The position numbers and the translations under genes were made by a program. From CAVZAB01 sp963773155 (GTDB taxonomy: Bacteria; Pseudomonadota; Alphaproteobacteria; Rhizobiales; Beijerinckiaceae), in NCBI GenBank assembly GCA_963773155.1, contig CAVZAB010000014.1:1-64000 (forward strand): a stretch of 64,000 nucleotides of DNA, in the 5' to 3' direction. The stretch's first letter is position 1. Each line of letters starts with the position of its first letter. Below the pieces are notes generated by a model, which saw only the letters and a list, made by a program, of their open reading frames with translations, ran no database searches and was not told where the DNA came from. This document shows, in pieces, positions 22,168 to 31,224 of this stretch.

Positions 22168-22761
22168 ATGGTCGTCCTCAATCGGATTTACACGCGCACG
22201 GGGGATCAAGGCACGACGGCGCTCGGCGATGGGCAACGACGGCCAAAATATGACCTACGGATCGAGGCCTATGGGACGATCGACGAGACCAATGCGACGA
22301 TCGGTCTCGCACGCCTGGCCACCGTGGGAAAACCCGAACATCGCGCGATCGACGCCATGCTCGCGCGCATCCAGAACGACCTTTTCGACCTCGGCGCCGA
22401 TCTGTGCTCACCGGTCTCGCATGCCAAGCTGGATTACGAGCCGCTGCGGATCGTGCAGGCCCAGGTTGATCGACTGGAATCCGAGATCGACCAACTCAAC
22501 GGTGAATTGGCGCCGCTGCGCTCCTTCGTTCTGCCGGGCGGCTCGCCTGCGGCGGTGGCGCTGCACCAGGCCCGCACCGTCTGTCGCCGGGCCGAGCGCC
22601 TGATCGTACATCTCGCCGTCCAACCGAATGAAAAAGTCGGCGAGCCGGCGCTCAAATACGTTAACCGGCTCTCAGATTTCCTGTTTGTCGCGTCCCGCTA
22701 TGTGAACGACAAGGGCAAAGCCGACGTTCTCTGGGTACCCGGCCAAAATCGCGGCGATTGA
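22168..22761 (+). CDS. Cob(I)yrinic acid a,c-diamide adenosyltransferase, PduO type
   Basis: 197-residue ATP:cob(I)alamin adenosyltransferase of the PduO/MMAB type. The N-terminal RIYTRTGDQGTTALGDG binds ATP, and the late segment LIVHLAVQPNEK... NRLSDFLFVASRYVN is diagnostic. It makes adenosylcobalamin. The start at 22168 has GGAGAAAGCA upstream; the longer frame overlaps the HIG1 gene. The stop is 7 bases before the rhomboid GTG. Confidence 0.94.
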   Translation: MVVLNRIYTRTGDQGTTALGDGQRRPKYDLRIEAYGTIDETNATIGLARLATVGKPEHRAIDAMLARIQNDLFDLGADLCSPVSHAKLDYEPLRIVQAQVDRLESEIDQLNGELAPLRSFVLPGGSPAAVALHQARTVCRRAERLIVHLAVQPNEKVGEPALKYVNRLSDFLFVASRYVNDKGKADVLWVPGQNRGD

Positions 22762-22768
22762 GCCGGGC

Positions 22769-23449
22769 GTGTTCGTCCCTCTTTACGACGGAATCGTGCT
22801 TCGCCATCTGCAGCGGCCCTGGGCGACCTGGGGAATATTTGCCGCCAATGTTCTGGTTTTTGTTTGCGTTGCGAGCGGCGCGTTCGGCCCAGCCGAGGGC
22901 GTCAACGCTGCTTTTGGTGTCATCCCAGCCGAAATATTCGGCCAGGAGCTCGGCTTTTCCGCCATCGCGCCGCCGTTGACCGTCATCACCGCCATGTTCC
23001 TCCATGGCGGGTTTTGGCACCTCGTCGGCAACATGCTGTTTCTCATGGTTTTCGGCGACAATGTTGAAGACGCGATGGGTTCGCGGCGGTTCCTCGTCTT
23101 CTACGGCTTGTGCGGCCTCGCCGCCGCCTTCGCCTTCTGTCTCGCCCAACCCTATTCACAGGCGCCTTTGATTGGTGCCTCGGGGCCGATCGCCGGCGTC
23201 GTCACCGCCTATCTCCTGCTCTACCCAAGGGTCTATGTGTTCGGTCTTGTCTTCACCTGGCTGCCGCTGCGCATCCGTGCCGTCTATTGCCTCGGTGCTT
23301 GGCTTGCCTTTCAGCTGATCTACGCGCTGTTTGGCGGCGATCCAGAAGTTGGCTGGTGGGCGCATGTTGGGGGTGGCCTTGCTGGCCTGATTCTGACACC
23401 CTTGTTGAAGCGGCCGCAGGTCGGGCTGTTCAGCGCCCGGGAGAACTGA
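22769..23449 (+). CDS. Rhomboid-family intramembrane serine protease
   Basis: 226-residue membrane protein with six predicted helices. The catalytic serine is in GASGPIAGVV (about residue 133), the histidine in the last helix (AHVGGGLAG, about 193), and the HGGFWHLVGNMLFL segment gives the conserved HxxxN helix. It cleaves substrate proteins within the membrane. GTG start at 22769. Confidence 0.92.
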   Translation: MFVPLYDGIVLRHLQRPWATWGIFAANVLVFVCVASGAFGPAEGVNAAFGVIPAEIFGQELGFSAIAPPLTVITAMFLHGGFWHLVGNMLFLMVFGDNVEDAMGSRRFLVFYGLCGLAAAFAFCLAQPYSQAPLIGASGPIAGVVTAYLLLYPRVYVFGLVFTWLPLRIRAVYCLGAWLAFQLIYALFGGDPEVGWWAHVGGGLAGLILTPLLKRPQVGLFSAREN

Positions 23450-23526
23450 AATCGCGCCGCTTTGCGCCGATTGGCTGCGTTGACTCGCGCGAAGCCGGCA
23501 ATTACGGGAATGGCATAAACGAGAAA

Positions 23527-23542
23527 GGGCCGGATCCGGCCC
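23527..23542. repeat. Perfect palindrome upstream of etfB
   Basis: GGGCCGGATCCGGCCC is a perfect 16-base palindrome 25 bases upstream of the etfB ATG. It could be an operator or a leader hairpin. No regulator is known from the sequence. Confidence 0.4.
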
Positions 23543-23566
23543 GGTCAAAGCCTGGGAGCGGCTGGC

Positions 23567-24319
23567 ATGAAAATCCTGGTACCCGTCAAGCGGGTCGTCG
23601 ATTACAACGTCAAGATCCGGGTTAGACAGGATGGCAGCGGGGTCGAACTCGCCAATGTCAAAATGTCGATGAACCCGTTCGACGAAATTGCCGTCGAGGA
23701 AGCGCTCCGGCAGAAGGAAGCCGGCAAGGCGAGCGAAGTTGTGCTGGTCTCGATTGGCCCGCAACAGGCGGCCGAGACGATCCGCACCGGTCTGGCGATG
23801 GGGGCCGACCGGGGCATTCTCGTCAAGACCGATATTGCGGTCGAACCCTTGTCGGTTGCAAAGATTTTGAAGGCCGTGGCGGCCAGCGAAGCGCCCGGGC
23901 TGATAATCCTTGGCAAACAGGCGATTGACGACGATTCCAATCAGACCGGACAGATGTTGGCGGCCCTACTCAACTGGCCGCAGGGGACATTCGCCTCAAA
24001 AATCGTCATCGGCGAGGGCCGCCTCGAAGTGACGCGCGAAGTCGACGGCGGGCTGCAGACCATCGAATTGCAACTGCCGGCCATCGTGACCACCGACCTG
24101 CGCCTCAACGAACCGCGTTACGCCTCATTGCCCAATATTATGAAGGCCAAAAAGAAGCCGATCGACGAAAAGACACCAGCGGATTTCGGCATCGACGTCA
24201 CACCGCGGTTGAAGGTCCTCAAGACGAGCGAGCCGGTCGGCCGCAAGGCCGGCGTGAGAGTCGGCTCGGTTGCCGAACTTGTCGACAAATTGAAGAACGA
24301 AGCCGGGGTAATATCATGA
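23567..24319 (+). CDS. etfB: Electron transfer flavoprotein subunit beta
   Basis: 250-residue EtfB, starting [19 protein letters not shown], with the AMP-binding region around [19 protein letters not shown]. It forms a heterodimer with EtfA and passes electrons from acyl-CoA dehydrogenases to ETF:quinone oxidoreductase. A GGGAGCGG ribosome-binding site precedes the ATG, and its stop overlaps the etfA start by four bases (ATGA). Confidence 0.96.
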   Translation: MKILVPVKRVVDYNVKIRVRQDGSGVELANVKMSMNPFDEIAVEEALRQKEAGKASEVVLVSIGPQQAAETIRTGLAMGADRGILVKTDIAVEPLSVAKILKAVAASEAPGLIILGKQAIDDDSNQTGQMLAALLNWPQGTFASKIVIGEGRLEVTREVDGGLQTIELQLPAIVTTDLRLNEPRYASLPNIMKAKKKPIDEKTPADFGIDVTPRLKVLKTSEPVGRKAGVRVGSVAELVDKLKNEAGVIS

Positions 24320-25254
24320 CCACTTTAGTGCTCGCCGAACATGCCAACGGCCACCTCAACGACGTCACGGCCAAAGCGCTGACCGCGGCGCGCGATCTCG
24401 GCCAGCCGGTCGATCTTCTCATCGCCGGGCATGGGGTCGATGCGGTTGCCGTCGAGGCAGCAAAATTACAGGGCCTTGCCAAGGTCCTGGTCGTTGATGA
24501 CGCAATTTACGCGCATGGGCTTGCCGAGCCGCTTGCGGCCCTTCTGGTCCATCTCAGCGCTGGTTACGATGTCATCATGGCGGCGGCCACCGCGTCGGCC
24601 AAGAACATCATGCCGCGGCTCGCCGCCCTGCTCGACGTCATGCAGGTTTCGGAGATCACGAAAGTCGTCGGGCCCGATACGTTCGAACGACCGATCTATG
24701 CCGGCAATGCCATTCAGACGGTCCAGGCCACCGATGCCAAGAAGATCGTGACGATCCGGGCCGCGTCCTTTGCCTCGAGCGAATCCACCGGCAACGCGCC
24801 GATCGAGAAGCTTTCGGCGCAGCCCGATCCCGGGATTTCGCGCTTCAAGAGCGAGGCCTTGGCGCGTTCCGAGCGGCCAGAACTGACCTCGGCGAAAATC
24901 GTCATTTCCGGCGGCCGAGCGATGCAGAATGCCGCCAATTTCAAGACCTATATCGAGCCGGTCGCCGATCGGCTCGGGGCCGCCATGGGCGCCTCGCGCG
25001 CCGCGGTCGATGCGGGCTATGCTCCCAACGATTGGCAGGTCGGTCAAACCGGCAAGGTGGTTGCCCCCGATCTCTACATAGCCGTCGGCATTTCCGGGGC
25101 GATCCAGCACCTGGCCGGGATGAAGGATTCCAAGGTGATCGTCGCCATCAACAAGGACGAGGAAGCGCCGATTTTCCAGGTTGCCGATTACGGGCTGGTC
25201 GCCGATCTGTTCACCGCTCTGCCAGAACTGAACAAGGAATTGAGCAAGGACTAG
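24316..25254 (+). CDS. etfA: Electron transfer flavoprotein subunit alpha
   Basis: 312-residue EtfA. The FAD-binding C-terminal half is clear: [37 protein letters not shown], and [20 protein letters not shown]. It binds FAD and partners EtfB. Translational coupling with etfB (ATGA overlap) and the following 3-hydroxyacyl-CoA dehydrogenase suggest a fatty-acid or butyrate/PHB oxidation unit. Confidence 0.96.
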   Translation: MTTLVLAEHANGHLNDVTAKALTAARDLGQPVDLLIAGHGVDAVAVEAAKLQGLAKVLVVDDAIYAHGLAEPLAALLVHLSAGYDVIMAAATASAKNIMPRLAALLDVMQVSEITKVVGPDTFERPIYAGNAIQTVQATDAKKIVTIRAASFASSESTGNAPIEKLSAQPDPGISRFKSEALARSERPELTSAKIVISGGRAMQNAANFKTYIEPVADRLGAAMGASRAAVDAGYAPNDWQVGQTGKVVAPDLYIAVGISGAIQHLAGMKDSKVIVAINKDEEAPIFQVADYGLVADLFTALPELNKELSKD

Positions 25255-25359
25255 GGAATCAACGAGATTCGCACCCGGCAGGCAGCGAACCGACTGGACG
25301 AGTCCCTCACATGTCTTATGATCGCGGCGACCAACGAGGCGACAGCTGAGCAGAGAGCC

Positions 25360-26241
25360 ATGACGGGCGATATCCAGAAAGTGGGCGTAATCGGAGCCGG
25401 CCAGATGGGCAATGGCATTGCCCAGGTCTGCGGCTTGGCCGGGATCGACGTTGCCCTGAATGACGTGTCGGAAGATCGGATCAATGCCGGCCTGGCGACA
25501 ATCAACGGCAATATGGCCCGCCAAATCGCCCGTGGCCAGATCGACGAAGCCCAGCGCAAGGCTGCCCTGAAGCGAATTCGGCCGGCGGCAAACTTTTCCG
25601 ATTTTGCCGATTGCGACCTAGTCATCGAGGCCGCCTCCGAAAACGAAGCGATCAAGCGCAAGATTTTTGCGGCCGTCTGTCCGTCGCTGAAACCGGCAGC
25701 AATGATCGCCTCCAACACCTCGTCGATTTCGATCACCAGGCTCGCCTCCATCACCGATCGGCCGGAGCGTTTCATCGGCATTCATTTCATGAACCCGGTG
25801 CCGAGAATGCAGCTCGTCGAGCTGATCCGTGGCATTGCTACCGAGGACGAGACTTTCGAGGCCGCCAAAAAATTCATTGCCCGCCTCGGCAAGACGGCGA
25901 CCGTCGCCGAGGATTTTCCGGCCTTTATTGTCAACCGGATCCTGCTGCCGATGATCAATGAGGCGATTTACACCCTCTATGAGGGGGTGGGCTCGGTCGA
26001 ATCCATCGACACTGCCATGCGGCTCGGGGCCAATCACCCCATGGGCCCTCTGCAGCTCGCCGATTTCATCGGCCTCGACACCTGTCTTTCGGTCATGCAG
26101 GTCCTGCATGAGGGTCTCGCCGATTCCAAATACCGGCCCTGCCCTCTGTTGGTCAAATATGTGGAAGCCGGCTGGCTTGGTCGCAAGACCAACCGCGGTT
26201 TTTACGATTATCGCGGCGACCACCCGGTTCCGACCCGGTGA
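25360..26241 (+). CDS. 3-hydroxybutyryl-CoA dehydrogenase
   Basis: 293-residue short 3-hydroxyacyl-CoA dehydrogenase. The Rossmann motif GVIGAGQMGNGIA is at the N-terminus, the catalytic histidine is in GIHFMNPVP, and the C-terminal half holds NRILLPMINEA and NHPMGPLQLADFIGLD. It oxidises 3-hydroxybutyryl-CoA using NAD(P). ATG 25360 is preferred over 25318 since AGCAGAGAG lies just upstream and the extension is atypical. Confidence 0.93.
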   Translation: MTGDIQKVGVIGAGQMGNGIAQVCGLAGIDVALNDVSEDRINAGLATINGNMARQIARGQIDEAQRKAALKRIRPAANFSDFADCDLVIEAASENEAIKRKIFAAVCPSLKPAAMIASNTSSISITRLASITDRPERFIGIHFMNPVPRMQLVELIRGIATEDETFEAAKKFIARLGKTATVAEDFPAFIVNRILLPMINEAIYTLYEGVGSVESIDTAMRLGANHPMGPLQLADFIGLDTCLSVMQVLHEGLADSKYRPCPLLVKYVEAGWLGRKTNRGFYDYRGDHPVPTR

Positions 26242-26357
26242 AGGCAGGCGCTGCGACCGGGATCTTCACAAGGCCGTCATCGGGCTTGTAGAGTGTCCCC
26301 GCGCAAAGTCAGAAAGGGGCGAATCACTTTTCGCCGCCAATCGGAAGAGGTGCCGGG

Positions 26358-26927
26358 TTGACGGTTCACTTCCAACCTGTCGTTTCGCCGGAGGCTTGCC
26401 CGGCGTTGGTTCTCAACGCGGACTTCCGGCCGTTGAGCTATTATCCGCTGTCGCTCTGGTCTTGGCAGGATGCGATCAAGGCTGTCTTCCTCGACCGGGT
26501 CAACATTGTCTCGGAATACGACCGCACGGTCCGCAGCCCGAGCTTTGAGATGCGGCTTCCCTCGGTTGTTTCCCTGAAAACCTACATCAGGCCCTCGCGC
26601 CACCCCGCCTTCACGCGGTTCAACGTTTTTCTGCGCGACCGCTTTTCCTGCCAATATTGCGGCAATCGGGACGAATTGACCTTCGATCACGTGGTGCCTC
26701 GCTCGAAGGGCGGCACCACCATCTGGGAAAATGTCGTGGCGGCCTGTTCAAACTGCAATCTGCGCAAAGGCGACCGGCTGCCGGCCGAAGCCAAAATGTG
26801 GCCGGCGACCAAGCCGTTTCAGCCGAGCGTCAACGATTTGCATCAGAACGGCCGGCTTTTCCCGCCCAATTATTTGCACGAAAGCTGGCTCGATTATCTC
26901 TATTGGGATACCGAGCTCGAACCATAG
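26358..26927 (+). CDS. HNH endonuclease family protein
   Basis: 189-residue protein with a TTG start preceded by GGAAGAGG. A CxxC...H...CxxC zinc scaffold and HNH core are visible: SCQYCGNRDELTFDHVVPRS followed by ENVVAACSNCNLRKGD. The surrounding sequence (VLNADFRPLSYYPLSLWSWQDAIKAV) matches a conserved single-copy alphaproteobacterial HNH family rather than a mobile homing enzyme. Its end overlaps convergent dsbB by 28 bases. Confidence 0.88.
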   Translation: MTVHFQPVVSPEACPALVLNADFRPLSYYPLSLWSWQDAIKAVFLDRVNIVSEYDRTVRSPSFEMRLPSVVSLKTYIRPSRHPAFTRFNVFLRDRFSCQYCGNRDELTFDHVVPRSKGGTTIWENVVAACSNCNLRKGDRLPAEAKMWPATKPFQPSVNDLHQNGRLFPPNYLHESWLDYLYWDTELEP

Positions 26928-27445
26928 GCCCGGAACAGCACGGCCAGGCACAGCCCAGCCAGTACGGTAGAATTGATGGCGTTCCAGCCGGCCAGCGACA
27001 GGCCTAAAATCCGCACGGCAACCTCGTCGCAGCGCACAACCTGGGTGATTTCGAGCTGCTTGAGGAAATCGCTGATTTCGGCTGCCGGCTTGTAGGCGCC
27101 GGTGCATTCGGTGGGCCCAGGAAAAAGGCCCCATTCGACGCCGGCGTGATAGAAGCCGAGGCCGGCGCTGAAAACGAACAGCAAACCGAGCGCGCCAAAT
27201 AAAGCCAGAGCCGCGGCCCGCCCCGCCCCCGCGCGGATGCACCAAAAGGCAAGCCCGGCAAGCGGAAGGCCGAAATAATAGGCAATGCGCTCCTTGAGGC
27301 AGAGTTCGCACGGCTGGAAGCCAGCGGCCTGGAACAGCCAGGCGCCGACGAGGCTAAGCGCGCAGACCGCACCGATGATCATCGCCGCGCTGCGTGCCGA
27401 CCAGCGCCATCTTGCCACAGCGGGAATCTCCCTGTCCTCTTTCAC
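26900..27445 (-). CDS. dsbB: Disulfide bond formation protein DsbB
   Basis: 181-residue four-helix inner-membrane protein. The quinone-proximal CELC (GFQPCELCLKERIAYY) and the periplasmic cysteine pair (PTECTG and VVRCDE) fit DsbB, which reoxidises DsbA with ubiquinone. Its ATG overlaps the yqaA stop (ATGA), so the two are coupled. Confidence 0.88.
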   Translation of the reverse strand: MKEDREIPAVARWRWSARSAAMIIGAVCALSLVGAWLFQAAGFQPCELCLKERIAYYFGLPLAGLAFWCIRAGAGRAAALALFGALGLLFVFSAGLGFYHAGVEWGLFPGPTECTGAYKPAAEISDFLKQLEITQVVRCDEVAVRILGLSLAGWNAINSTVLAGLCLAVLFRAYGSSSVSQ

Positions 27446-28023
27446 AGAACTCTCGCAGCGATCCAGAAGCCGAAGATGATGATCAGCAAAAGCAGCGCCA
27501 TGAACAAGGCAAAATGCCGATCCAGCAAGGCCTTGATCGGTTCGCCGAACCGATTCAACAGCCCGGCCAAAAGAAAGAACCGCGCCCCGCGTGTCAAAAG
27601 GGCAAGCAGGACAAAGAGCGGGAAATTATAGCCAAGAAAGCCACTGACGATTGTCACCAGCTTGAAGGGAATGGGCGTCATCCCCTTGATCAGAATAACC
27701 AGCCAACCCCATTGCCCGTAGAGTTCGCGCAACGCCTCTGCCCGCTCGCCGTAGCCGTAAAAACCGATCAGGCCTTTGCCGATTGTGTCGTAGAACAGGG
27801 CGCCGATCGCATAGCCGGCGATGCCGCCGGCAACGGAAGCGAGTGTGCAGACGGCGGCATAGGTCCAGGCCCGTTTGGGGCGGGCAAGCGACATCGGGAC
27901 GAGAATAACGTCGGGAGGGATCGGGAAAAACGAACTTTCTGCAAAGGCGATCGCCGCTAAGGCCAAGGGGGCATGGCGGCTTTCCGCCAGGGTCAAAGTC
28001 CATTGATAGAGGCGCTGAAACAT
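27442..28023 (-). CDS. yqaA: YqaA/DedA-family membrane protein (SNARE-associated type)
   Basis: 193-residue membrane protein of the VTT/DedA superfamily, with FAESSFFPIPPDVILVPM and GMTPIPFKLVTIVSGFLGYNF, which form the re-entrant loops of the family. Relatives scramble or transport lipids. The open frame extends to 28332 but runs across tRNA-Leu, so the ATG at 28023 (MFQRLYQWTL) is preferred; an ATG at 28059 is possible. Coupled to dsbB. Confidence 0.88.
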   Translation of the reverse strand: MFQRLYQWTLTLAESRHAPLALAAIAFAESSFFPIPPDVILVPMSLARPKRAWTYAAVCTLASVAGGIAGYAIGALFYDTIGKGLIGFYGYGERAEALRELYGQWGWLVILIKGMTPIPFKLVTIVSGFLGYNFPLFVLLALLTRGARFFLLAGLLNRFGEPIKALLDRHFALFMALLLLIIIFGFWIAARVL

Positions 28024-28183
28024 TGCCGCTGCATAGGCGATGCGCCAGCCGCTGTCCATGGGCCGTGGCACTATCCGCCGCTGCGGCGGCGAAGCCTCGC
28101 GCTTGTTAGGACAATCGATGACGAGGGTTGAAAAAGCCGCCGCGGCCGTTAATATCCCGGCACTGGTCGTGGCGAGCGGCCGA

Positions 28184-28268
28184 GCCCCTGTGGCGGAATT
28201 GGTAGACGCGCTCGACTCAAAATCGAGTTCCGCAAGGAGTGCTGGTTCGACTCCGGCCAGGGGCACCA
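28184..28268 (+). tRNA. tRNA-Leu (anticodon CAA)
   Basis: 85-base class II tRNA: acceptor GCCCCTG pairs with CAGGGGC, the anticodon loop CTCAAAA gives CAA, there is a long variable arm and an encoded CCA. Its 3' end marks the start of the accessory stretch, and tRNA-Leu genes are frequent integration sites. Confidence 0.96.
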
Positions 28269-28400
28269 TGCGTTGCCAAATAAATTTTATTTCGCAGTAA
28301 TTTACAAGATCAGCAAAAACCCAATACCACATTCAATCCCACAGTTCGACGCAGCCAAAGGTCTTGGGGAGTAAGCCATGCCCCCTTCACCGGCCCACCG

Positions 28401-28608
28401 ATGGACGTTGCCAACATGTGCAGCCTCGGCGTCACGCATGTCATGGCCTATTGCCGACGCGGGCATGAGGCATCGATTGACGTGTCAGCCCTGCCGGATG
28501 ATGTATTCGTCCCCGAGATCCGCAACCGCCTGCGCTGCACTAAATGCGGCGAGCGACCGATGGAAACTCGGCCGGCAGTATCACGTCTCCGACAAGATGG
28601 AGAGGTGA
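28401..28608 (+). pseudogene. Small zinc-ribbon-like protein, frameshifted
   Basis: Encodes MDVANMCSLGVTHVMAYCRR, then SALPDDVFVPEIRNRLRCTKCGERPMETRP, after which the matching C-terminus (QYHVSDKMER) is in another frame ending at 28608. It is a paralogue of the gene at 29394: both share PxIxxRLRCTKCGxRPMExRP and a KMER end. Compared with that copy a few residues are missing at the junction, so a small deletion broke this gene. Function unknown; the CxxC pair suggests metal binding. Confidence 0.55.
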
Positions 28609-28693
28609 GGCATGATGTTTCAGATCGCTGCTATTGCGTTTCACCACGGAAAGCTTAGTCCTTCAGGCGTCGGCCTGCGGTGAGGCATGACAC

Positions 28694-29167
28694 TTAGCCG
28701 CGAATGCCAAGTGTCATCACCTTGGTTTTTATGGTGAAACTCTTAGGCTCGGAATTGCCCGTCACAAACCGCATCGTGCCCGTGGTCATGTTGATGACTG
28801 CGTCCTTGGTCGACTTGTTCGGATTGATGACGAAGCGATCAAGAATGACGGACGAGGTTGGGCCTATGCTGAGCTTGGTGTCGTCGATGAAATGGACTTG
28901 CGTCGCACTTTCATTGCCGGTTTTGACGAGCTCGTTGCCCGACAAGCTGTCCCCGACGCTGATCGGTCGCACCTGGATGCCCAATTTGCCCGTCACGTCA
29001 TTCTTGACGGTAGCGGCATGGCCAACGGGCTCGGCGCGCACCGGGGATGCGACTGCAGCGCACATCAGGCCCAGGAATAGAGTGGAGCCCAATGAGAAGG
29101 GCATTCTCCCACGTCCGGCGGTTGCCGGGTAGAGGTGGATGTTGGTCAGTTGACTGCGGATGAACAT
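28694..29167 (-). pseudogene. FecR-domain protein, probably truncated
   Basis: 157 residues with a signal peptide (cleavage likely after ASPVRA) and a FecR-type beta domain (VGDSLSGNELVKTG, LSIGPTSSVILDRFV, GTMRFVTG, KTKVMTLGIRG). FecR-domain proteins normally run on after the GxRG motif, but here the stop follows directly, suggesting loss of the C-terminal part. A strong GGGGAGG site six bases upstream supports the ATG at 29167. Periplasmic; role unknown. Confidence 0.6.
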
Positions 29168-29393
29168 GTGTACCTCCCCTCGCTTTGATGGGAGAAGCCT
29201 AGCCCCTCATGGGAAGGCCTCCGGTGCGCCGTGGCACCTGGCAGCCGCTGTCTGCCGTTGAACTGAGCTTGAACAGGGCGGCCAATTGGGTCGTCCTTCC
29301 CTTTTTCTTGGCTCATCCCGATCGCTCGGTCCCGTTGCCATCGTCCTTCCTGTAATCACCGACTCAACCTCTTCTGTCAGGGTTGGCCTAGCG

Positions 29394-29588
29394 ATGCCTC
29401 AGTCTATACATTGCGCTTTTTGTGGAGGGCGCAGTGTGAACGAGGTCATACGGATCGGACAGGTGCCCGACGACTTAGCCGTGCCGACAATCAAGGATCG
29501 GCTGCGCTGCACCAAATGCGGCCAGCGGCCCATGGAAGCCCGGCCGGACTGGCGCCAATACCGGGTAGCAGGCAAGATGGAGCGCTGA
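29394..29588 (+). CDS. Small CxxC zinc-ribbon-like protein
   Basis: 64-residue protein with two cysteine pairs (CAFC and CTKC), as in zinc ribbons, and ending AGKMER. It is an intact relative of the broken copy at 28401, about 1 kb upstream on the same strand. Similar short proteins are widespread in Rhizobiales with no known function. ATG 29394 is used because the upstream extension has no matching features. Confidence 0.6.
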   Translation: MPQSIHCAFCGGRSVNEVIRIGQVPDDLAVPTIKDRLRCTKCGQRPMEARPDWRQYRVAGKMER

Positions 29589-29662
29589 CCATGCCAGGCC
29601 GGACCCGCCGCTACATCCATCTCGACAAGGGTCACGTCAGCATCGAGTGCCCACGGCGTCGG

Positions 29663-29863
29663 TCAGGTCTTACGAGAACTGCTCGTAGGCGAGGTCGAAA
29701 AATCCTCAGAGACAGGTTTCTCGGTCTGAGGTTTATCCTTCTTGCTTGGCGAAGGCTTCGCCGGTGTCAGAAATGTTCGGGCCCAATGTGGCGAGTAGCT
29801 CTGCGGCTCTTCTTTGAACATCGGGTCGTCCGGCTCTGCGTCCCGCCAGGTAACCTTGCTCAT
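29663..29863 (-). CDS. Small hypothetical protein, charged and Ser/Lys-rich
   Basis: 66-residue hydrophilic protein starting MSKVTWRDAEPDDPMFKEEP. A strong ribosome-binding site GGAGG lies seven bases before the ATG, which is the main evidence that it is expressed. No domain is recognised; the tail is rich in Ser, Lys and Pro and is probably disordered. Confidence 0.5.
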   Translation of the reverse strand: MSKVTWRDAEPDDPMFKEEPQSYSPHWARTFLTPAKPSPSKKDKPQTEKPVSEDFSTSPTSSSRKT

Positions 29864-30324
29864 TGTTATTCCTCCATTCGTGTCCCGATAGGACCCATCA
29901 TCCATGACCCATTGCAATGCTATGCGGGCCTTCGTCCTACTGGCCTTAGAAAGATAAAGGCCTCGCGATCTCGCCGACCGGCCCGGCTGCATGAGCCTCG
30001 GCGTGGGTTGACCCATCGCAACTACGGTTTGCCAATGATCTGTGATGCTTGATGATCAAAGCCCGCGATCGAGAGTTTGCTGCCGGCCAAGAGAGCTGCC
30101 CACGACGCGAAGGTGAGGCCTCATCCAGCGAAAGCGTCGCCAGCGAGGCAATGGGAGCGAACACATTGAGCGTCGGAATCGCGAAGTAGTGGGCTATAAG
30201 GATCAGGTCGAACTCTTGCCGCCATCAGCGTTGGCACAATAGTATCGGCGTTCCCGTCCAGATCCGTCAGCCGCAATATCGCGGTGTTTGAGGCACAATG
30301 GCCAGGCGATCGCGCAGTATACGA
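29864..30324. other. Gene-free stretch in the accessory region
   Basis: About 460 bases in which I see no open frame with a ribosome-binding site or recognisable product on either strand. It lies inside the accessory stretch after tRNA-Leu and may be decayed sequence. Confidence 0.35.
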
Positions 30325-30738
30325 TCACCGACCGCAGCTCTGAACCGTGCAAGTTATTTTGAAATGCACCGAGGTTTTCATTCCTCCCGGAAACTTCTTA
30401 TTCGGCGGATATTTTAGCTCGTACGAGATAATGTCATCTCCGATGAAGCCGTTGTGTGCCTGATACACTACCATCCTTGTCTTCACTCTCATAAAATCGC
30501 ATTTATGAGTGCCGCTTGCGGGAACCAACGTAGTGCCATCCTTAACGGATACAAAACCGTTATTTGGACCTTGTACAATCCGGATTGCCGGTAGGCCTTC
30601 TGATTTACATGTATTGTCGTCGAAAGCGCCCTCATTACCGATTACAAACTTTCGATTGTTTGCTGCATTGGTTTGAGCCCTCGCGCCAACAATGCCGACA
30701 GCCAGAATGGCCGTAGCCACGCATATCATAGTTCTCAT
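30325..30738 (-). CDS. Small secreted protein with four cysteines
   Basis: 137-residue protein with a clear signal peptide (cleavage likely after VGARA) and four cysteines in the mature part (NTCKSE, HKCDFM, ITCTVQSC), suggesting two disulfides in the periplasm. Its base composition is lower in GC than the housekeeping region. No family recognised; beta-rich pattern in the second half. Confidence 0.6.
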   Translation of the reverse strand: MRTMICVATAILAVGIVGARAQTNAANNRKFVIGNEGAFDDNTCKSEGLPAIRIVQGPNNGFVSVKDGTTLVPASGTHKCDFMRVKTRMVVYQAHNGFIGDDIISYELKYPPNKKFPGGMKTSVHFKITCTVQSCGR

Positions 30739-31224
30739 CTAACTACCCCATGTCAGCAATCCGACACTGACGCTGGTTGCTTTTTTCGAGGTTTGCCTAT
30801 CTTCGCCGACATTCGCCAGATCGGGTCACGTTTCTAGTTAATTCTGCGCAGATTAGCGTGTATTGGCAACCCTGGCCCTGCCAAGGCCAGGGAACGATAG
30901 CGTTGCTGCTTTTGGATACCACCAGAAACGTCGGCAAAGGCGCCGATCACGTCGCGAGTTTTCTAACCTTGTGGAGATCCACAAGGTTCGCCGCTGCCGC
31001 CGTGACCGCCGACCAGGATGGTGAGGGTTTCACCCGCAGTGAGGGTGACGTCGCCGCCAATCTCGGCTCCTAAGCCGCCTGTGCCGCTCCAGATCCGCCC
31101 TGCGCACCGCTCTTTCCTGTAGACGAGCCCATTACATCGTGAGGCTCGGCAATGCTCCACTCGACGAGAGGGCTCAATAGCTTCGCCGCGGACAAAGCAT
31201 AAACCGAGAAACAGATGAACAAAG
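30739..31224 (-). pseudogene. Gene-poor stretch with a remnant of a glycine-rich protein gene
   Basis: No intact gene is visible. On the minus strand at about 30966-31095 the frame reads GGLGAEIGGDVTLTAGETLT followed by ILVGGHGGSG. That pattern is typical of glycine-rich surface or secreted proteins with repeated VxLTAGxTLTILVGGxGG units. It is isolated, with no start or downstream domain, so a remnant is the best call. Confidence 0.3.
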
